NCBI GenBank assembly: GCA_902778995.1 | Contig: CACYZW010000011.1 | Coordinates: forward strand, 1 to 63,187 | Length of the DNA: 63,187 bases | Origin: an uncultured Eubacteriales bacterium | Lineage (GTDB): Bacteria > Bacillota > Clostridia > Christensenellales > Aristaeellaceae | Reading direction: 5' to 3' | In this document: positions 53,372-61,430 of the stretch, one piece after another | Layout of the letters: every line of letters begins with the position of its first letter | How positions within the stretch are numbered: the first letter of the stretch is position 1 | Made by a program: the position numbers and the translations under genes | The notes under the pieces: generated by a model | Seen by the model: the letters and a program-made list of their open reading frames with translations, nothing else | Database searches by the model: none | Told to the model about the DNA's origin: nothing

Positions 53372-54417
53372 TTCGCTTTACCTCCCTTCACAAGCCTCTT
53401 GATAAGGCCCTCTTTTTTCGCGACCTCTTCGAGTTCCTTCCCGGTAGCCTGATACTGGCTCTTGCGCCAGGCCGTGACGATGCGCTTGGCGACGGTGTTG
53501 ACGATGAACCACAGCACCAGTATGAACGGCAGCGCGCCGGAGAACTTCTGATACAGGAATGCGCGGGTATATGCGGTGACCGAAAGGCTCATCAGCGTAT
53601 CGCCCGGGCCACCCTTGGTCAGCGCGAATATGATGCCAAACTCCTGCAGCGCCGCCATCAGGCGGAACAACAGGGCGATGAGGATCGTGGGCTTCAGCAT
53701 GGGCAGGGTCAGCGTCTTGAAGTTGAACCATGCGCTGCCGCCGTCAATCTTTGCCGATTCAAAGGGAGACTTTGGCAACGACTGTATGCCCGCCAGCACC
53801 AGGATGATTACGAACGGACAGTTGACCCACACGTCGATCATAACCACCGTGAGCATGGCAGTCTTCGATGAAGCGCCCCACTGCATGCCGTAGATACCCA
53901 GGGTGTTCAGAAATTTATCGATGATGCCGACACCGCTGCGCAGCATCAGCTGCCAGATCAGCGTACCGATAACGGGCGCAACCATCAGCGGGAAGATCAG
54001 CGCCACGCGCAGAATCCGCGAGAATCGATTGTCCGTGTTGCCCAAGAGCATCGCGATGCCCAAACCGAGCAGCAGCTCGATGATCGTGGACCAGAACGCA
54101 TAGCGAAGCGTTACCCACACGGCGTTCCAAAACTGAGCGTCCTGAAACATGCGTATCCAGTTCTTTAAGAACGCAAAGTCCTTAAAGCCAAGGAACGTAG
54201 GATCCGGGTTACGGAATGTGTATCCCGTCATCGAAAAATAAATGGCCATCCCGAACGGGATCAGTATGCCGATGGTGATCAACAGCGCGGGCGCTACGAT
54301 CAGGTAGGGCCGAATGCGCCTGCTCAACGGAGCGACATTCAGATCCGTAGGGGCCGTGCCGCCATTATTTGTACTGTTATTTTGAATCAAGCCTATCCAT
54401 CTCCCTCTACGGTGCAT
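53368..54417 (-). CDS. Carbohydrate ABC transporter permease (MalF/UgpA type)
   Basis: A 349-residue integral membrane protein with six membrane segments after a polar N-terminus. The EAA loop is near residues 217-236 (ESAKIDGGSAWFNFKTLTL). It is the partner of the MalG-type permease. The start is uncertain: the ATG at 54417 has a poor ribosome site, while an in-frame TTG at 54390 has GAGGGAG about 10 nt upstream. A hairpin at 54443-54476 separates it from the binding-protein gene. Confidence 0.9.
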   Translation of the reverse strand: MHRRGRWIGLIQNNSTNNGGTAPTDLNVAPLSRRIRPYLIVAPALLITIGILIPFGMAIYFSMTGYTFRNPDPTFLGFKDFAFLKNWIRMFQDAQFWNAVWVTLRYAFWSTIIELLLGLGIAMLLGNTDNRFSRILRVALIFPLMVAPVIGTLIWQLMLRSGVGIIDKFLNTLGIYGMQWGASSKTAMLTVVMIDVWVNCPFVIILVLAGIQSLPKSPFESAKIDGGSAWFNFKTLTLPMLKPTILIALLFRLMAALQEFGIIFALTKGGPGDTLMSLSVTAYTRAFLYQKFSGALPFILVLWFIVNTVAKRIVTAWRKSQYQATGKELEEVAKKEGLIKRLVKGGKAK

Positions 54418-54442
54418 AGGTCAAAGGAATCCCCTTAGCAAT

Positions 54443-54476
54443 CAGGGTGTGTCCCAATGATTTGAAACACACCCTG
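54443..54476 (-). promoter_or_regulatory. Hairpin between binding protein and permease genes
   Basis: A perfect 10-bp stem (54443-54452 with 54467-54476) and no T-tract. Hairpins in this place often keep the mRNA for the binding protein stable and lower read-through into the permease genes. Confidence 0.6.
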
Positions 54477-54559
54477 CGGTACGGTGAAAGGCAGGAATCT
54501 TCCCCTTAACCGATTTTACTTATTGCTATTCTCGCCCTTTCACAGATCGACCGAATACA

Positions 54560-55948
54560 TTATTCGCAAACCAGGTCTTCAACAGCGATGTCCAGCTTCG
54601 CCTTCAGGGCCTTCATGGCGCCTTCGGTGTCGCAGGAGCCCGTGTCGCGATAGGCCTGCACCAGATCCTGCAGCGTCGCGGCCCATTCGGTCGTGGTCTC
54701 GAAGAAGTAGGGCTGGGGCGTGAACTGGATGGTGGCATTGGGCAGCAGCGCGTCCAGGGACTCCAGATAGTTGAACTGCTGGCCAACGATGGCCTTGTAT
54801 TCTTCGGATTCGGCGACGGAAGCGCGCGGGCTGTCGGCGCAGGCGCCCTCGGTGCCGGAGAACAGCATGAACTCGGGGCCGGTGAAGTACTTCAGGAACA
54901 GCCACGCGGCGCCCTTGTTGTCGGAGTTGGCGTTCATGCCCATGGACCACACCCAGACGTTGGACTTGATGTCGTTCTCGGTCAGACCGGAGTCGTCCGG
55001 CACCACGCCGGGGATCCAGCCGAAGTTGCCGGCCTCAGCGGAGGCATCCGCCGGATAGCTCTGGAAGTAGGCGTTGCAGGTGGCATCATAGAGGATGGCG
55101 GCAACGCCGGCACCGAAGTTCGCACCGGCCTCGTACCAGGTGAAGGTGGCCCACTGCGGGGAGGAGCCTTCGACGATCAGCTTGACCCAGTAGTCGGTCA
55201 TCGCGATTGCCTCGGGGCTGTCCAGCTTGCAGACCAGCTTGCCATCTTCGACCTCGAAGTCCTTGGCGCCCCAGGTGGCGAACAGGGACATATAGCCGGG
55301 ATGGATGGTGGCCCAGTTACGGGTGCCGCGCACGGCGATGCCGTAATCGTTCTCGCCGCCGTGCCAGCCCTTCAGGCTCTTGGAGAGCTCCAGCAGCTCG
55401 CCGGTGGTCTTGGGCACCGCGATGTTGTTTTCGTCGAAGTATTTCTTGTTGTAGGCGATGTCGTTCAGCTCATAGCCCATGGGGAGCGCCCACTGATGGC
55501 CGGAACCGACGGCGTGACCGGGGATGCAGTCCCAGGCCAGGGTGCCCGCAACGCCGGGATAGAAATCGGCGAAGTTGTAGTCGGGATCGGTGATATACTC
55601 GTCCAGCGGCTCCATGTAACCGGCGGAGGCGTAGTCCCAAACCTGATAGGCACCGGTCATGAAGATGTCGGGATCGCCGCCCTTGGAGGACAGCGCCACG
55701 CTCAGCTTGTCGAAGTAGTTCTCCTCGGGGGTGACGGAATACTCGACCTCGATGCCGGTCAGCTCCTGGAAGGCTTCCAGCTTGCCGTAGTCGGTGATGG
55801 CCTTCTGGTAGTTGTGCTGGTTGAACATGACCTGGATCTTGGTTCCCGCGTAGGCTTTCCAGTCAAATTCGCCTTCGGCGGAGCCAACACCCACGAACAG
55901 CGTGGCCATCAGGGTGACGACCAAAAGAAGCGCAAAAAGTTTCTTCAT
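54560..55948 (-). CDS. ABC transporter sugar/polyol-binding protein
   Basis: A 462-residue extracellular solute-binding protein of cluster 1 (MalE/UgpB type). It has a signal peptide (MKKLFALLLVVTLMATLFVG, cleaved near GSA) and a mature part rich in Trp and aromatic residues for sugar binding (VMFNQHNYQKAITDYGKLEAF, cited at its start). The usual lipobox cysteine is absent, so it is not an evident lipoprotein. It is the first gene of the 13-gene operon and should be the most abundant product. AAGGGAGG lies upstream of the ATG. Confidence 0.92.
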   Translation of the reverse strand: MKKLFALLLVVTLMATLFVGVGSAEGEFDWKAYAGTKIQVMFNQHNYQKAITDYGKLEAFQELTGIEVEYSVTPEENYFDKLSVALSSKGGDPDIFMTGAYQVWDYASAGYMEPLDEYITDPDYNFADFYPGVAGTLAWDCIPGHAVGSGHQWALPMGYELNDIAYNKKYFDENNIAVPKTTGELLELSKSLKGWHGGENDYGIAVRGTRNWATIHPGYMSLFATWGAKDFEVEDGKLVCKLDSPEAIAMTDYWVKLIVEGSSPQWATFTWYEAGANFGAGVAAILYDATCNAYFQSYPADASAEAGNFGWIPGVVPDDSGLTENDIKSNVWVWSMGMNANSDNKGAAWLFLKYFTGPEFMLFSGTEGACADSPRASVAESEEYKAIVGQQFNYLESLDALLPNATIQFTPQPYFFETTTEWAATLQDLVQAYRDTGSCDTEGAMKALKAKLDIAVEDLVCE

Positions 55949-56432
55949 TTTGAAATCCTCCCTTAAAATCGATTCACCAGTGAAAACGCTCTGCCTGCGG
56001 ACCTGTGGAGCTGCCCGAAATGAACCGTTCCCCCCTCACTTTCGGCTTGATTCGCTCTCGCAGTCCTGCCAATGTTTCCATTTATACATCCGTTCAACGA
56101 ATACATGTCAATGTTTTCTATCTTGTATCGGGGATATACACAATGAGTGCGCCTTGAGTGTTACCTTATTTAACTGCACCTTATCGCAATCATAAAGATT
56201 ATAAGAGATTCTCAACATTATTTCAGCAAATGCCCGAACAGTGTATTGAAGGAACGAATCATAACAAATATAATATGTAAAATAGATTACACTATATCAA
56301 ATTTAACTTTACAAATTGCGCTTTATCACATAACATGTTATTAGAAAATTGCAGAGAAGTTTATTATTTCGCGACTTCATTGATTCCCCCTCAAAAAAAC
56401 GCCAGGTACATCCGGCCGACAGGAGAACATGC
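55949..56432. other. Divergent control region between polyol operon and Crp/Fnr gene
   Basis: This 484-bp AT-rich gap holds no gene. It contains the minus-strand promoter at 56081-56111, two similar 13-mers of pattern GCRCYTTATCRCA (56176-56188 and 56318-56330) and a perfect palindrome TAACATGTTA (56331-56340). These could be binding sites for the regulator encoded at 56433. Confidence 0.5.
56081..56111 (-). promoter_or_regulatory. Promoter of the polyol operon
   Basis: On the minus strand a perfect -35 TTGACA (56111-56106) is followed by TGTATA at 17 bp or TATAAA at 19 bp (56086-56081). The imperfect -10 or spacing suggests a need for activation. It lies about 135 bp before the binding-protein start. 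Confidence 0.55.
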
Positions 56433-57116
56433 ATGATAAATGTCTTTACCATAACTTCTCCCGTTCAATCCAATCCAGAGCTGGAGTCTGTCTTACGCAA
56501 ACAGGCTTCCGTCCTCACGATACCCGCCAGGAAGGTGATTCTCGAGGCCGAGACCACCGCCAGGGGGGTCTACTATATCAGCAGCGGGCGAACCCGCCAC
56601 TACCTGCTGGGCGCCGACGGGATGGAAAAGGTCATCATGGTGTTGACCGCCGGATGGTTCTTTGGTGAAACCGCCGGCTTTCTGGATGTCCAGACGCATT
56701 TGTACGTCATGACCGAGGAACTGACCGAGCTTTTATTCATTCCCACAACCAAATTCCGCGCGCTGTTGCGCCAGAATCCATCCTTCAACGAGGCGATCAT
56801 GGCCAGCTTCGCGTACAAGAACCAGCTGATGTGTCGCGAAATCGAGAGCCAGGTCTTTTACACCAGCCGGGAAAGGCTTTTGCAGCTGTTATATTTCAGC
56901 GCCGACACCACCCTTGCCGTCGACGGCAACTGGTATTTCCTGAAACACAACTATACCCAGCACGAGCTGGGGACGATCCTCGGCGTCTCGCGCGTGACCA
57001 TCAGTAAATTTGTCAATGAATTTTGCAACGACGGCATCATTCGCGTCGTCAATCGGCGGATGCAGATCAACATCCGCCACTATGACAGCCTGGGCAGACA
57101 GATGTCGGTTCGCTGA
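56433..57116 (+). CDS. Crp/Fnr-family transcription regulator
   Basis: A 227-residue regulator with an N-terminal cyclic-nucleotide-binding-like beta roll (about 15-125; GVYYISSGRTRHYL and GWFFGETAGFL), a dimer helix and a C-terminal winged helix (about 150-215; the recognition helix region is HELGTILGVSRVTISKFVNEF, cited only in part as HELGTILGVSRVTISKF). No Fnr cysteine cluster is seen. It sits between two divergent polyol operons and probably controls them, with a ligand still unknown. The ATG at 56433 has AGGAG 7 nt upstream; a longer start lacks one. Confidence 0.88.
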   Translation: MINVFTITSPVQSNPELESVLRKQASVLTIPARKVILEAETTARGVYYISSGRTRHYLLGADGMEKVIMVLTAGWFFGETAGFLDVQTHLYVMTEELTELLFIPTTKFRALLRQNPSFNEAIMASFAYKNQLMCREIESQVFYTSRERLLQLLYFSADTTLAVDGNWYFLKHNYTQHELGTILGVSRVTISKFVNEFCNDGIIRVVNRRMQINIRHYDSLGRQMSVR

Positions 57117-57134
57117 AATATGAAAGAAATATAA

Positions 57135-57243
57135 GGAAATACCGCACAATGCTCATGGCGCATTAACGGCTGAATTTCAGCCGCCTGCTGCCTGCTGATT
57201 TCTTGACTTGCCGCCAGCAAGCCTTCGAAAATGCGGTATTTCC
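57135..57243. repeat. 109-bp MITE-like element with 12-bp perfect inverted ends
   Basis: GGAAATACCGCA (57135-57146) and its exact inverse (57232-57243) bound a short non-coding core that includes ACGGCTGAATTTCAGCCGCC-like hairpin sequence. It is flanked by TA-rich bases. The family has further copies at 11382, 40275 and 57248. Confidence 0.7.
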
Positions 57244-57247
57244 ATAA

Positions 57248-57305
57248 GGAAACACCGCACAATGCCCATGGCGCGTCAACGGCTGAATTTCAGCCGCCTC
57301 CTGCC
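57248..57305. repeat. Second, partial copy of the MITE-like element
   Basis: It begins 4 bp after the first copy with GGAAACACCGCACAATG and shares the core to CAGCCGCC, but the right inverted end is not seen. Tandem arrangement suggests insertion next to an earlier copy. The rest of the gap to 57410 has no gene. Confidence 0.6.
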
Positions 57306-57410
57306 TTCGAAATTTGCAGTATGAGGCATTGTCATGCTGTTGCCGTCCCTTTTCCAACGCCGATGAGAAAAAGGCAAGAATGATCAATATGAAAGGAGCA
57401 TGTCAAAATC

Positions 57411-58457
57411 ATGAAAGCAGTCGTAAAGACAGAGGTCGGCTTCGACCACATGGTCTTCATGGACATCCCTGAACCGGAGGCCACCGGCGATCTGGTAAAA
57501 ATCAAGATTGCCTATTCCGGTATTTGCGGCACTGACCTGCACGCCTTCAGAGGCACCTATGCCAGTACAAAGCCTCCCGTCGTGCTGGGCCATGAATTTT
57601 CCGGCATCGTCACCGCGGTCGGGCCGGATGTAAAGCGGATAAAAGTCGGCGACAGAGTCACCAGCGAAACGACCTTCGCCACCTGTGGAAAATGTGCCTG
57701 CTGTCGCTCCAGGGACTATAATCTCTGCTCAAACCGCAAGGGGATCGGTACCCATGTCAACGGCAGCATGGCTCAGTACGTGGTGAGCCGCGAGGAGAGC
57801 GTTCACCTTTTGCCGGACAATGTCAGCCTGTTGAGCGCGTCGCTGTTGGAGCCGCTTGCCTGCGGCGTCCACGCCAGCATCGAGAAGGGAAATGTCGGCA
57901 AGGGAGACGTCGTGTGCGTATTTGGCGTAGGGGCCATTGGGCAGATGGTGGCCCAGGTATGCAAGTCTCAGGGGGCGACGGTGATCGTGGCGGGCATTGC
58001 ATCCGATGTCGAACGCTTTGAGATTGCCGTGAAGAACGGCGCGGACCGGGCTGTCGATCAGACCAGGGAGGATCTTGCGGCGATCGTGAAGGAAATGACG
58101 GATGGGGAAGGCGTCGATATTGCGTTCGAATGCTCCGGCGCGGTTCCGGCCGCCAATGCCGCCCTGGCGATCACGCGCCGCAAGGGCAGGGTTATACAGA
58201 TGGGCGTATTTCCGGAGCCCAAGGAACCGATATGGACGGATTTGATCCTGCACAGGGAGCTGTGCTACATGGGATCGCGCAGCCAGAAACCCAGCTCATG
58301 GAGGACCGCCATCCAATTGCTGGAGGCCGGTACCGTCATCCCGGAAAAAATCGTTACCGCCGTCGTTTCGTTGGAGAATTGGAGGGAGGCGTTTGATGCC
58401 AGCATCCGCGGGGAGGGGGTAAAGGGCGTGATTTGCTGTAACGAAGGGATGGAATAA
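57411..58457 (+). CDS. Zinc-dependent medium-chain dehydrogenase (polyol/threonine dehydrogenase type)
   Basis: A 348-residue NAD(P)-dependent dehydrogenase. Catalytic zinc ligands are in SGICGTDLH and LGHEF, the structural zinc loop is CGKCACCRSRDYNLC, and the NAD motif is GVGAIGQMV. It resembles sorbitol/L-iditol and threonine dehydrogenases and differs clearly from the two tetritol-type enzymes of the other operon. It heads the operon with the split transketolase, so oxidation of a pentitol or similar polyol to a ketose is likely (inference). An AAAGGAG site lies about 13 nt before the ATG. Confidence 0.87.
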   Translation: MKAVVKTEVGFDHMVFMDIPEPEATGDLVKIKIAYSGICGTDLHAFRGTYASTKPPVVLGHEFSGIVTAVGPDVKRIKVGDRVTSETTFATCGKCACCRSRDYNLCSNRKGIGTHVNGSMAQYVVSREESVHLLPDNVSLLSASLLEPLACGVHASIEKGNVGKGDVVCVFGVGAIGQMVAQVCKSQGATVIVAGIASDVERFEIAVKNGADRAVDQTREDLAAIVKEMTDGEGVDIAFECSGAVPAANAALAITRRKGRVIQMGVFPEPKEPIWTDLILHRELCYMGSRSQKPSSWRTAIQLLEAGTVIPEKIVTAVVSLENWREAFDASIRGEGVKGVICCNEGME

Positions 58458-58554
58458 CCTGCTCGCCGATGACCATGTTTTGATAATGACAGCAATCAGG
58501 CCTGTCAGCGGAAAGTGTATTCAATCAATTTGAAGAAAGGAGAACGTATTCACC

Positions 58555-59469
58555 ATGTCGAAGACTGCTTATACCAACGAGGAAATCAAAAGAGCGGCCC
58601 ACAATGTGCGAAAGCGTGTCCTGGGTCTTTGCATTGATCGTGGAGGCTGTTATCTGACCCAGGCATGCTCCTCGGCTGAAATTCTCAATACCCTCTACAT
58701 GAGAATCCTGAACCTTGGCCCGAGCCTGGGCAATCCCGATGCGCAACGCTTTCCGGGCGTGCCTGGCCCCGAAAACATGAATTACCCCAAGGGATCCCTG
58801 TACAACGGCTTTGATTACGCCAACCCCGATTATACCAGGGACCGGCTGTTCTTCTCATGCTGCCATTACGCGGTCGTGCTGTACTGCTCTCTGGTTGAGT
58901 GTGGCCGGCTCGGTGAAAAGGCCATCGAAAAGTTCAATGTCGACGGCTGGAACATGGAGATGATCGGCGCGGAGCATTCGCCCGGCTTTGAAAACACCGC
59001 CGGCTCGCTAGGCCAGACGGTGAGCATCGCCGCCGGCACCGCCCATGCCTACAAGCTGAAGGGCCACACCGGCCGCATCTTCTGCATGCTCTCGGACGGG
59101 GAATTGCAGGAGGGGCAGGACTGGGAATGCTTCAACATGGCCGCCTACTACAACCTTGACAACTTCATCGTGGTGGCCGATATGAACGGCCAGCAGCTGG
59201 AAGGCTGGACGAAGGATCAGATGAACAACGAGCCCCTGATCGATCGACTCAGAGCCTTCGGCTGGGAAGTGCAGGAATGCGACGGCCACGACATCGACGC
59301 CATCACCCGGGCTGTCGATACGCCCCACCCAGGCAAACCGCTGATGGTGCTCTGCCGGACGCATCCCGATCAGGGCATGCCGATCATTTCCCCGCTGATG
59401 CCCAAGCACTTTATTACGGTCAATGACGCGGTTCGTGAATCGTACACCAGGTTCTACGAAAATATGTGA
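58555..59469 (+). CDS. Transketolase, N-terminal (TPP-binding) subunit
   Basis: A 304-residue subunit of a split transketolase. It carries the diphosphate- and magnesium-binding motif (SDGELQEGQDWE with a later Asn in VVADMNG; most transketolases have GDGE) and HSPGFENTAGSLGQ. The catalytic partner is encoded directly downstream. Split transketolases move two-carbon units between ketose and aldose phosphates; some act on unusual sugars such as apulose 4-phosphate. Long spacing to the dehydrogenase gene (97 bp) but same strand. Confidence 0.9.
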   Translation: MSKTAYTNEEIKRAAHNVRKRVLGLCIDRGGCYLTQACSSAEILNTLYMRILNLGPSLGNPDAQRFPGVPGPENMNYPKGSLYNGFDYANPDYTRDRLFFSCCHYAVVLYCSLVECGRLGEKAIEKFNVDGWNMEMIGAEHSPGFENTAGSLGQTVSIAAGTAHAYKLKGHTGRIFCMLSDGELQEGQDWECFNMAAYYNLDNFIVVADMNGQQLEGWTKDQMNNEPLIDRLRAFGWEVQECDGHDIDAITRAVDTPHPGKPLMVLCRTHPDQGMPIISPLMPKHFITVNDAVRESYTRFYENM

Positions 59470-59486
59470 GCAGGGAGGGAAAGCGC

Positions 59487-60482
59487 ATGAAACTGGAAGT
59501 CAACCGGCATAACGCGAATATTCTGCGCATGGCGGAGCAACACCCGGAAATACTGGTACTGTCTGCCGACCTGGGCACTTCCTGCGAAGTCAAGGAATTC
59601 CGCCAGAAATACCCGGATCGCTATATCACTACCGGCATCGCCGAGCAGAACATGGTCTCCTGGGCGGCCGGCCTTGCCCGCGAAGGCTTCAGGCCCTTCC
59701 TGCATACCTTCGCGGTGTTCCTCTATCGACGCGTTTTGGATCAGGTGGAAATGAGCATCGCCTATCCGAACCTTCCCGTGGTGTTCTGCGGCTTCGTGCC
59801 GGGCATCACCACCCCCGGAGGCGTGACCCATCAGTCCACCAACGACATCGGCGTCATCCGCACGGTGCCCAATTTTGCGATCTTTGACATCGGCGACGCA
59901 ACGGAGATTGACAGCGTGCTGGATATAGCCTATGATTACAATGGCCCCGTGTTCATCCGCCAGCTTCGCAAGAATGTCCCGCGCCTGTTCCCGGCGAACC
60001 AGCCGATGCAATTCAACAGGGCGCGCATACTGCGCAGCGAATCCGCCGCCGATCTGACCATCTTCTCCTCCTCCATCTGCACCGAGGAAGCCATGAAGGC
60101 CGCCGCCGCGCTGGCCGGCAAAGGCGTGAAGGTGAACCACCTGCACGTCTCCACCCTGAAGCCCTTTACCGACCCCCAGGTGGTCGAAGCCTGCAGGAAC
60201 GCCAAATACGGCGTGATAACCGTCGAAAACGGCACCGTCATCGGCGGCCTGGGAACGTGCGTGGCTGAGGTCATGGCGGAAAAAGGCATCGCAAAGCCCC
60301 TCGTCAAAATCGGCTTGCGGGATACTTACGCCCACGGCGCGTCCAAGATGTTCCTGCTCAAGCACTATGGCATGGACGCCATGTCCCTCGTTCAGGGTGC
60401 GGAAAAGCTCATGGGCAAGCCGCTCGGCATCACGGAAGAGGACATCGGGGAGATTCGATTCGAGGACTTCTCCGCTGTATAA
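59487..60482 (+). CDS. Transketolase, C-terminal (pyrimidine-binding) subunit
   Basis: A 331-residue subunit with the pyrimidine-binding domain (LGTSCEVKEF, TTGIAEQNMVSWAAGLA with the catalytic Glu) and the C-terminal regulatory-like domain. It completes the enzyme encoded 17 bp upstream. I chose the ATG at 59487 because GGGAGGGA precedes it; a GTG at 59466 lacks a site. The pair is separate from any full-length housekeeping transketolase, so it is probably pathway-specific. Confidence 0.9.
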   Translation: MKLEVNRHNANILRMAEQHPEILVLSADLGTSCEVKEFRQKYPDRYITTGIAEQNMVSWAAGLAREGFRPFLHTFAVFLYRRVLDQVEMSIAYPNLPVVFCGFVPGITTPGGVTHQSTNDIGVIRTVPNFAIFDIGDATEIDSVLDIAYDYNGPVFIRQLRKNVPRLFPANQPMQFNRARILRSESAADLTIFSSSICTEEAMKAAAALAGKGVKVNHLHVSTLKPFTDPQVVEACRNAKYGVITVENGTVIGGLGTCVAEVMAEKGIAKPLVKIGLRDTYAHGASKMFLLKHYGMDAMSLVQGAEKLMGKPLGITEEDIGEIRFEDFSAV

Positions 60483-60506
60483 TACCGATTAAGGAGTGGA
60501 AAGCAA

Positions 60507-61196
60507 ATGTTTGAAAAGGAAAAAAGGGAAATCATCAAAGGCGGCATGAAGCTGGACAGGTACGGCCTCGTTTCGCTGGCTGGTGGCAACCTCAGCATGC
60601 GCATGCCTTCCGGCGAAATCCTGGTCACTCCGTCGGGCATGATCTACGAGGATATGGTCGAATCCGACGTCGTGGTCATGGACGTCAACGGAAATATCAT
60701 CGAAGGCGATCGCAAGCCCTCCTCCGATACCGAAGCCATACTCTACATCTTCCGCGAACGGGCGGACATCAATGCCGTCATCCACACCCACCAGCCCTAC
60801 GCAACCGCCATCAGCCTGATCCAGGATGAATTCAGGGCCGACCTGACGACCCTGGGCAACGCCTGTCGCGGCAACGTCAAATGTACGCCCTACTCGTCGG
60901 CGGCAAGCATTGAAATGGGCATTGACACGGTCAAATACCTGGGCGACCAGCTGGCTGTGATCCTCTCCCACCATGGCGTGATGACCGTCGGCGACAGCCT
61001 CAAGCAGGCGCTCAATGCCGCCGTATATCTGGAAGAATGCGCCAAGGGCTATCTTGCTGCCCGCGCCTGCGGTGAGATTCGGCACCTGACGGACGATCAG
61101 ATCCGTCAAACCGCTGAGATCTACAAGTACGTGGGGCAGGGCAAAGGCCAAATTCCCAAGGAACTCCTTGGGCGCGAGGGCGTCCAGGCACAATAA
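60507..61196 (+). CDS. Class II aldolase/epimerase (AraD/FucA family)
   Basis: A 229-residue zinc enzyme of the aldolase II family. Motifs are GGNLSMRMPSG, VTPSGMIYED, the zinc His in HTHQPYAT and SHHGVMT. The sequence KPSSDTEA places Asp where ribulose-phosphate 4-epimerase (AraD) has it, while aldolases have Glu, so a 4-epimerase role is possible; the overall length does not decide. It would link the ketose phosphate made by the downstream kinase to the transketolase substrate. AAGGAG lies before the ATG. Confidence 0.83.
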   Translation: MFEKEKREIIKGGMKLDRYGLVSLAGGNLSMRMPSGEILVTPSGMIYEDMVESDVVVMDVNGNIIEGDRKPSSDTEAILYIFRERADINAVIHTHQPYATAISLIQDEFRADLTTLGNACRGNVKCTPYSSAASIEMGIDTVKYLGDQLAVILSHHGVMTVGDSLKQALNAAVYLEECAKGYLAARACGEIRHLTDDQIRQTAEIYKYVGQGKGQIPKELLGREGVQAQ

Positions 61197-61215
61197 TCCA
61201 GCGGAACACAATTCC

Positions 61216-61241
61216 GGGCTGTCTCATAACAGAGGCAGCCC
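61216..61241 (+). terminator. Hairpin GGGCTGTCTC type within the operon gap
   Basis: A 10-bp stem with one wobble (61216-61225 with 61232-61241) and a loop of 6. It shares its arms with the hairpin at 63090-63139. It may end some transcripts before the kinase gene. The rest of 61242-61430 has no gene. Confidence 0.5.
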
Positions 61242-61430
61242 CTTGTGCGCAATAGCAATTGCGTTCAGGTGATGGGGGTATTTGCTGCTTACCATGACGG
61301 AATACTGTAAGCTCAAAAAGTGCTCCAGCGGCGATCCGCCGGTTTGTCCGGCACATGCGTCCGGGAATGGGACTGCTTCACTTTTTGCGGCGACGTGACA
61401 ATTTCGCAAAGGACGAAAGGGGTTGGAGGC

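Noticed and set aside
58555-60482. Sulfoquinovose (sulfo-transketolase) pathway, suggested by a split transketolase and an RpiB-type isomerase nearby
   Set aside because: The isomerase is in the other operon with DhaKL, and no sulfosugar isomerase, sulfolactaldehyde reductase or exporter is seen.
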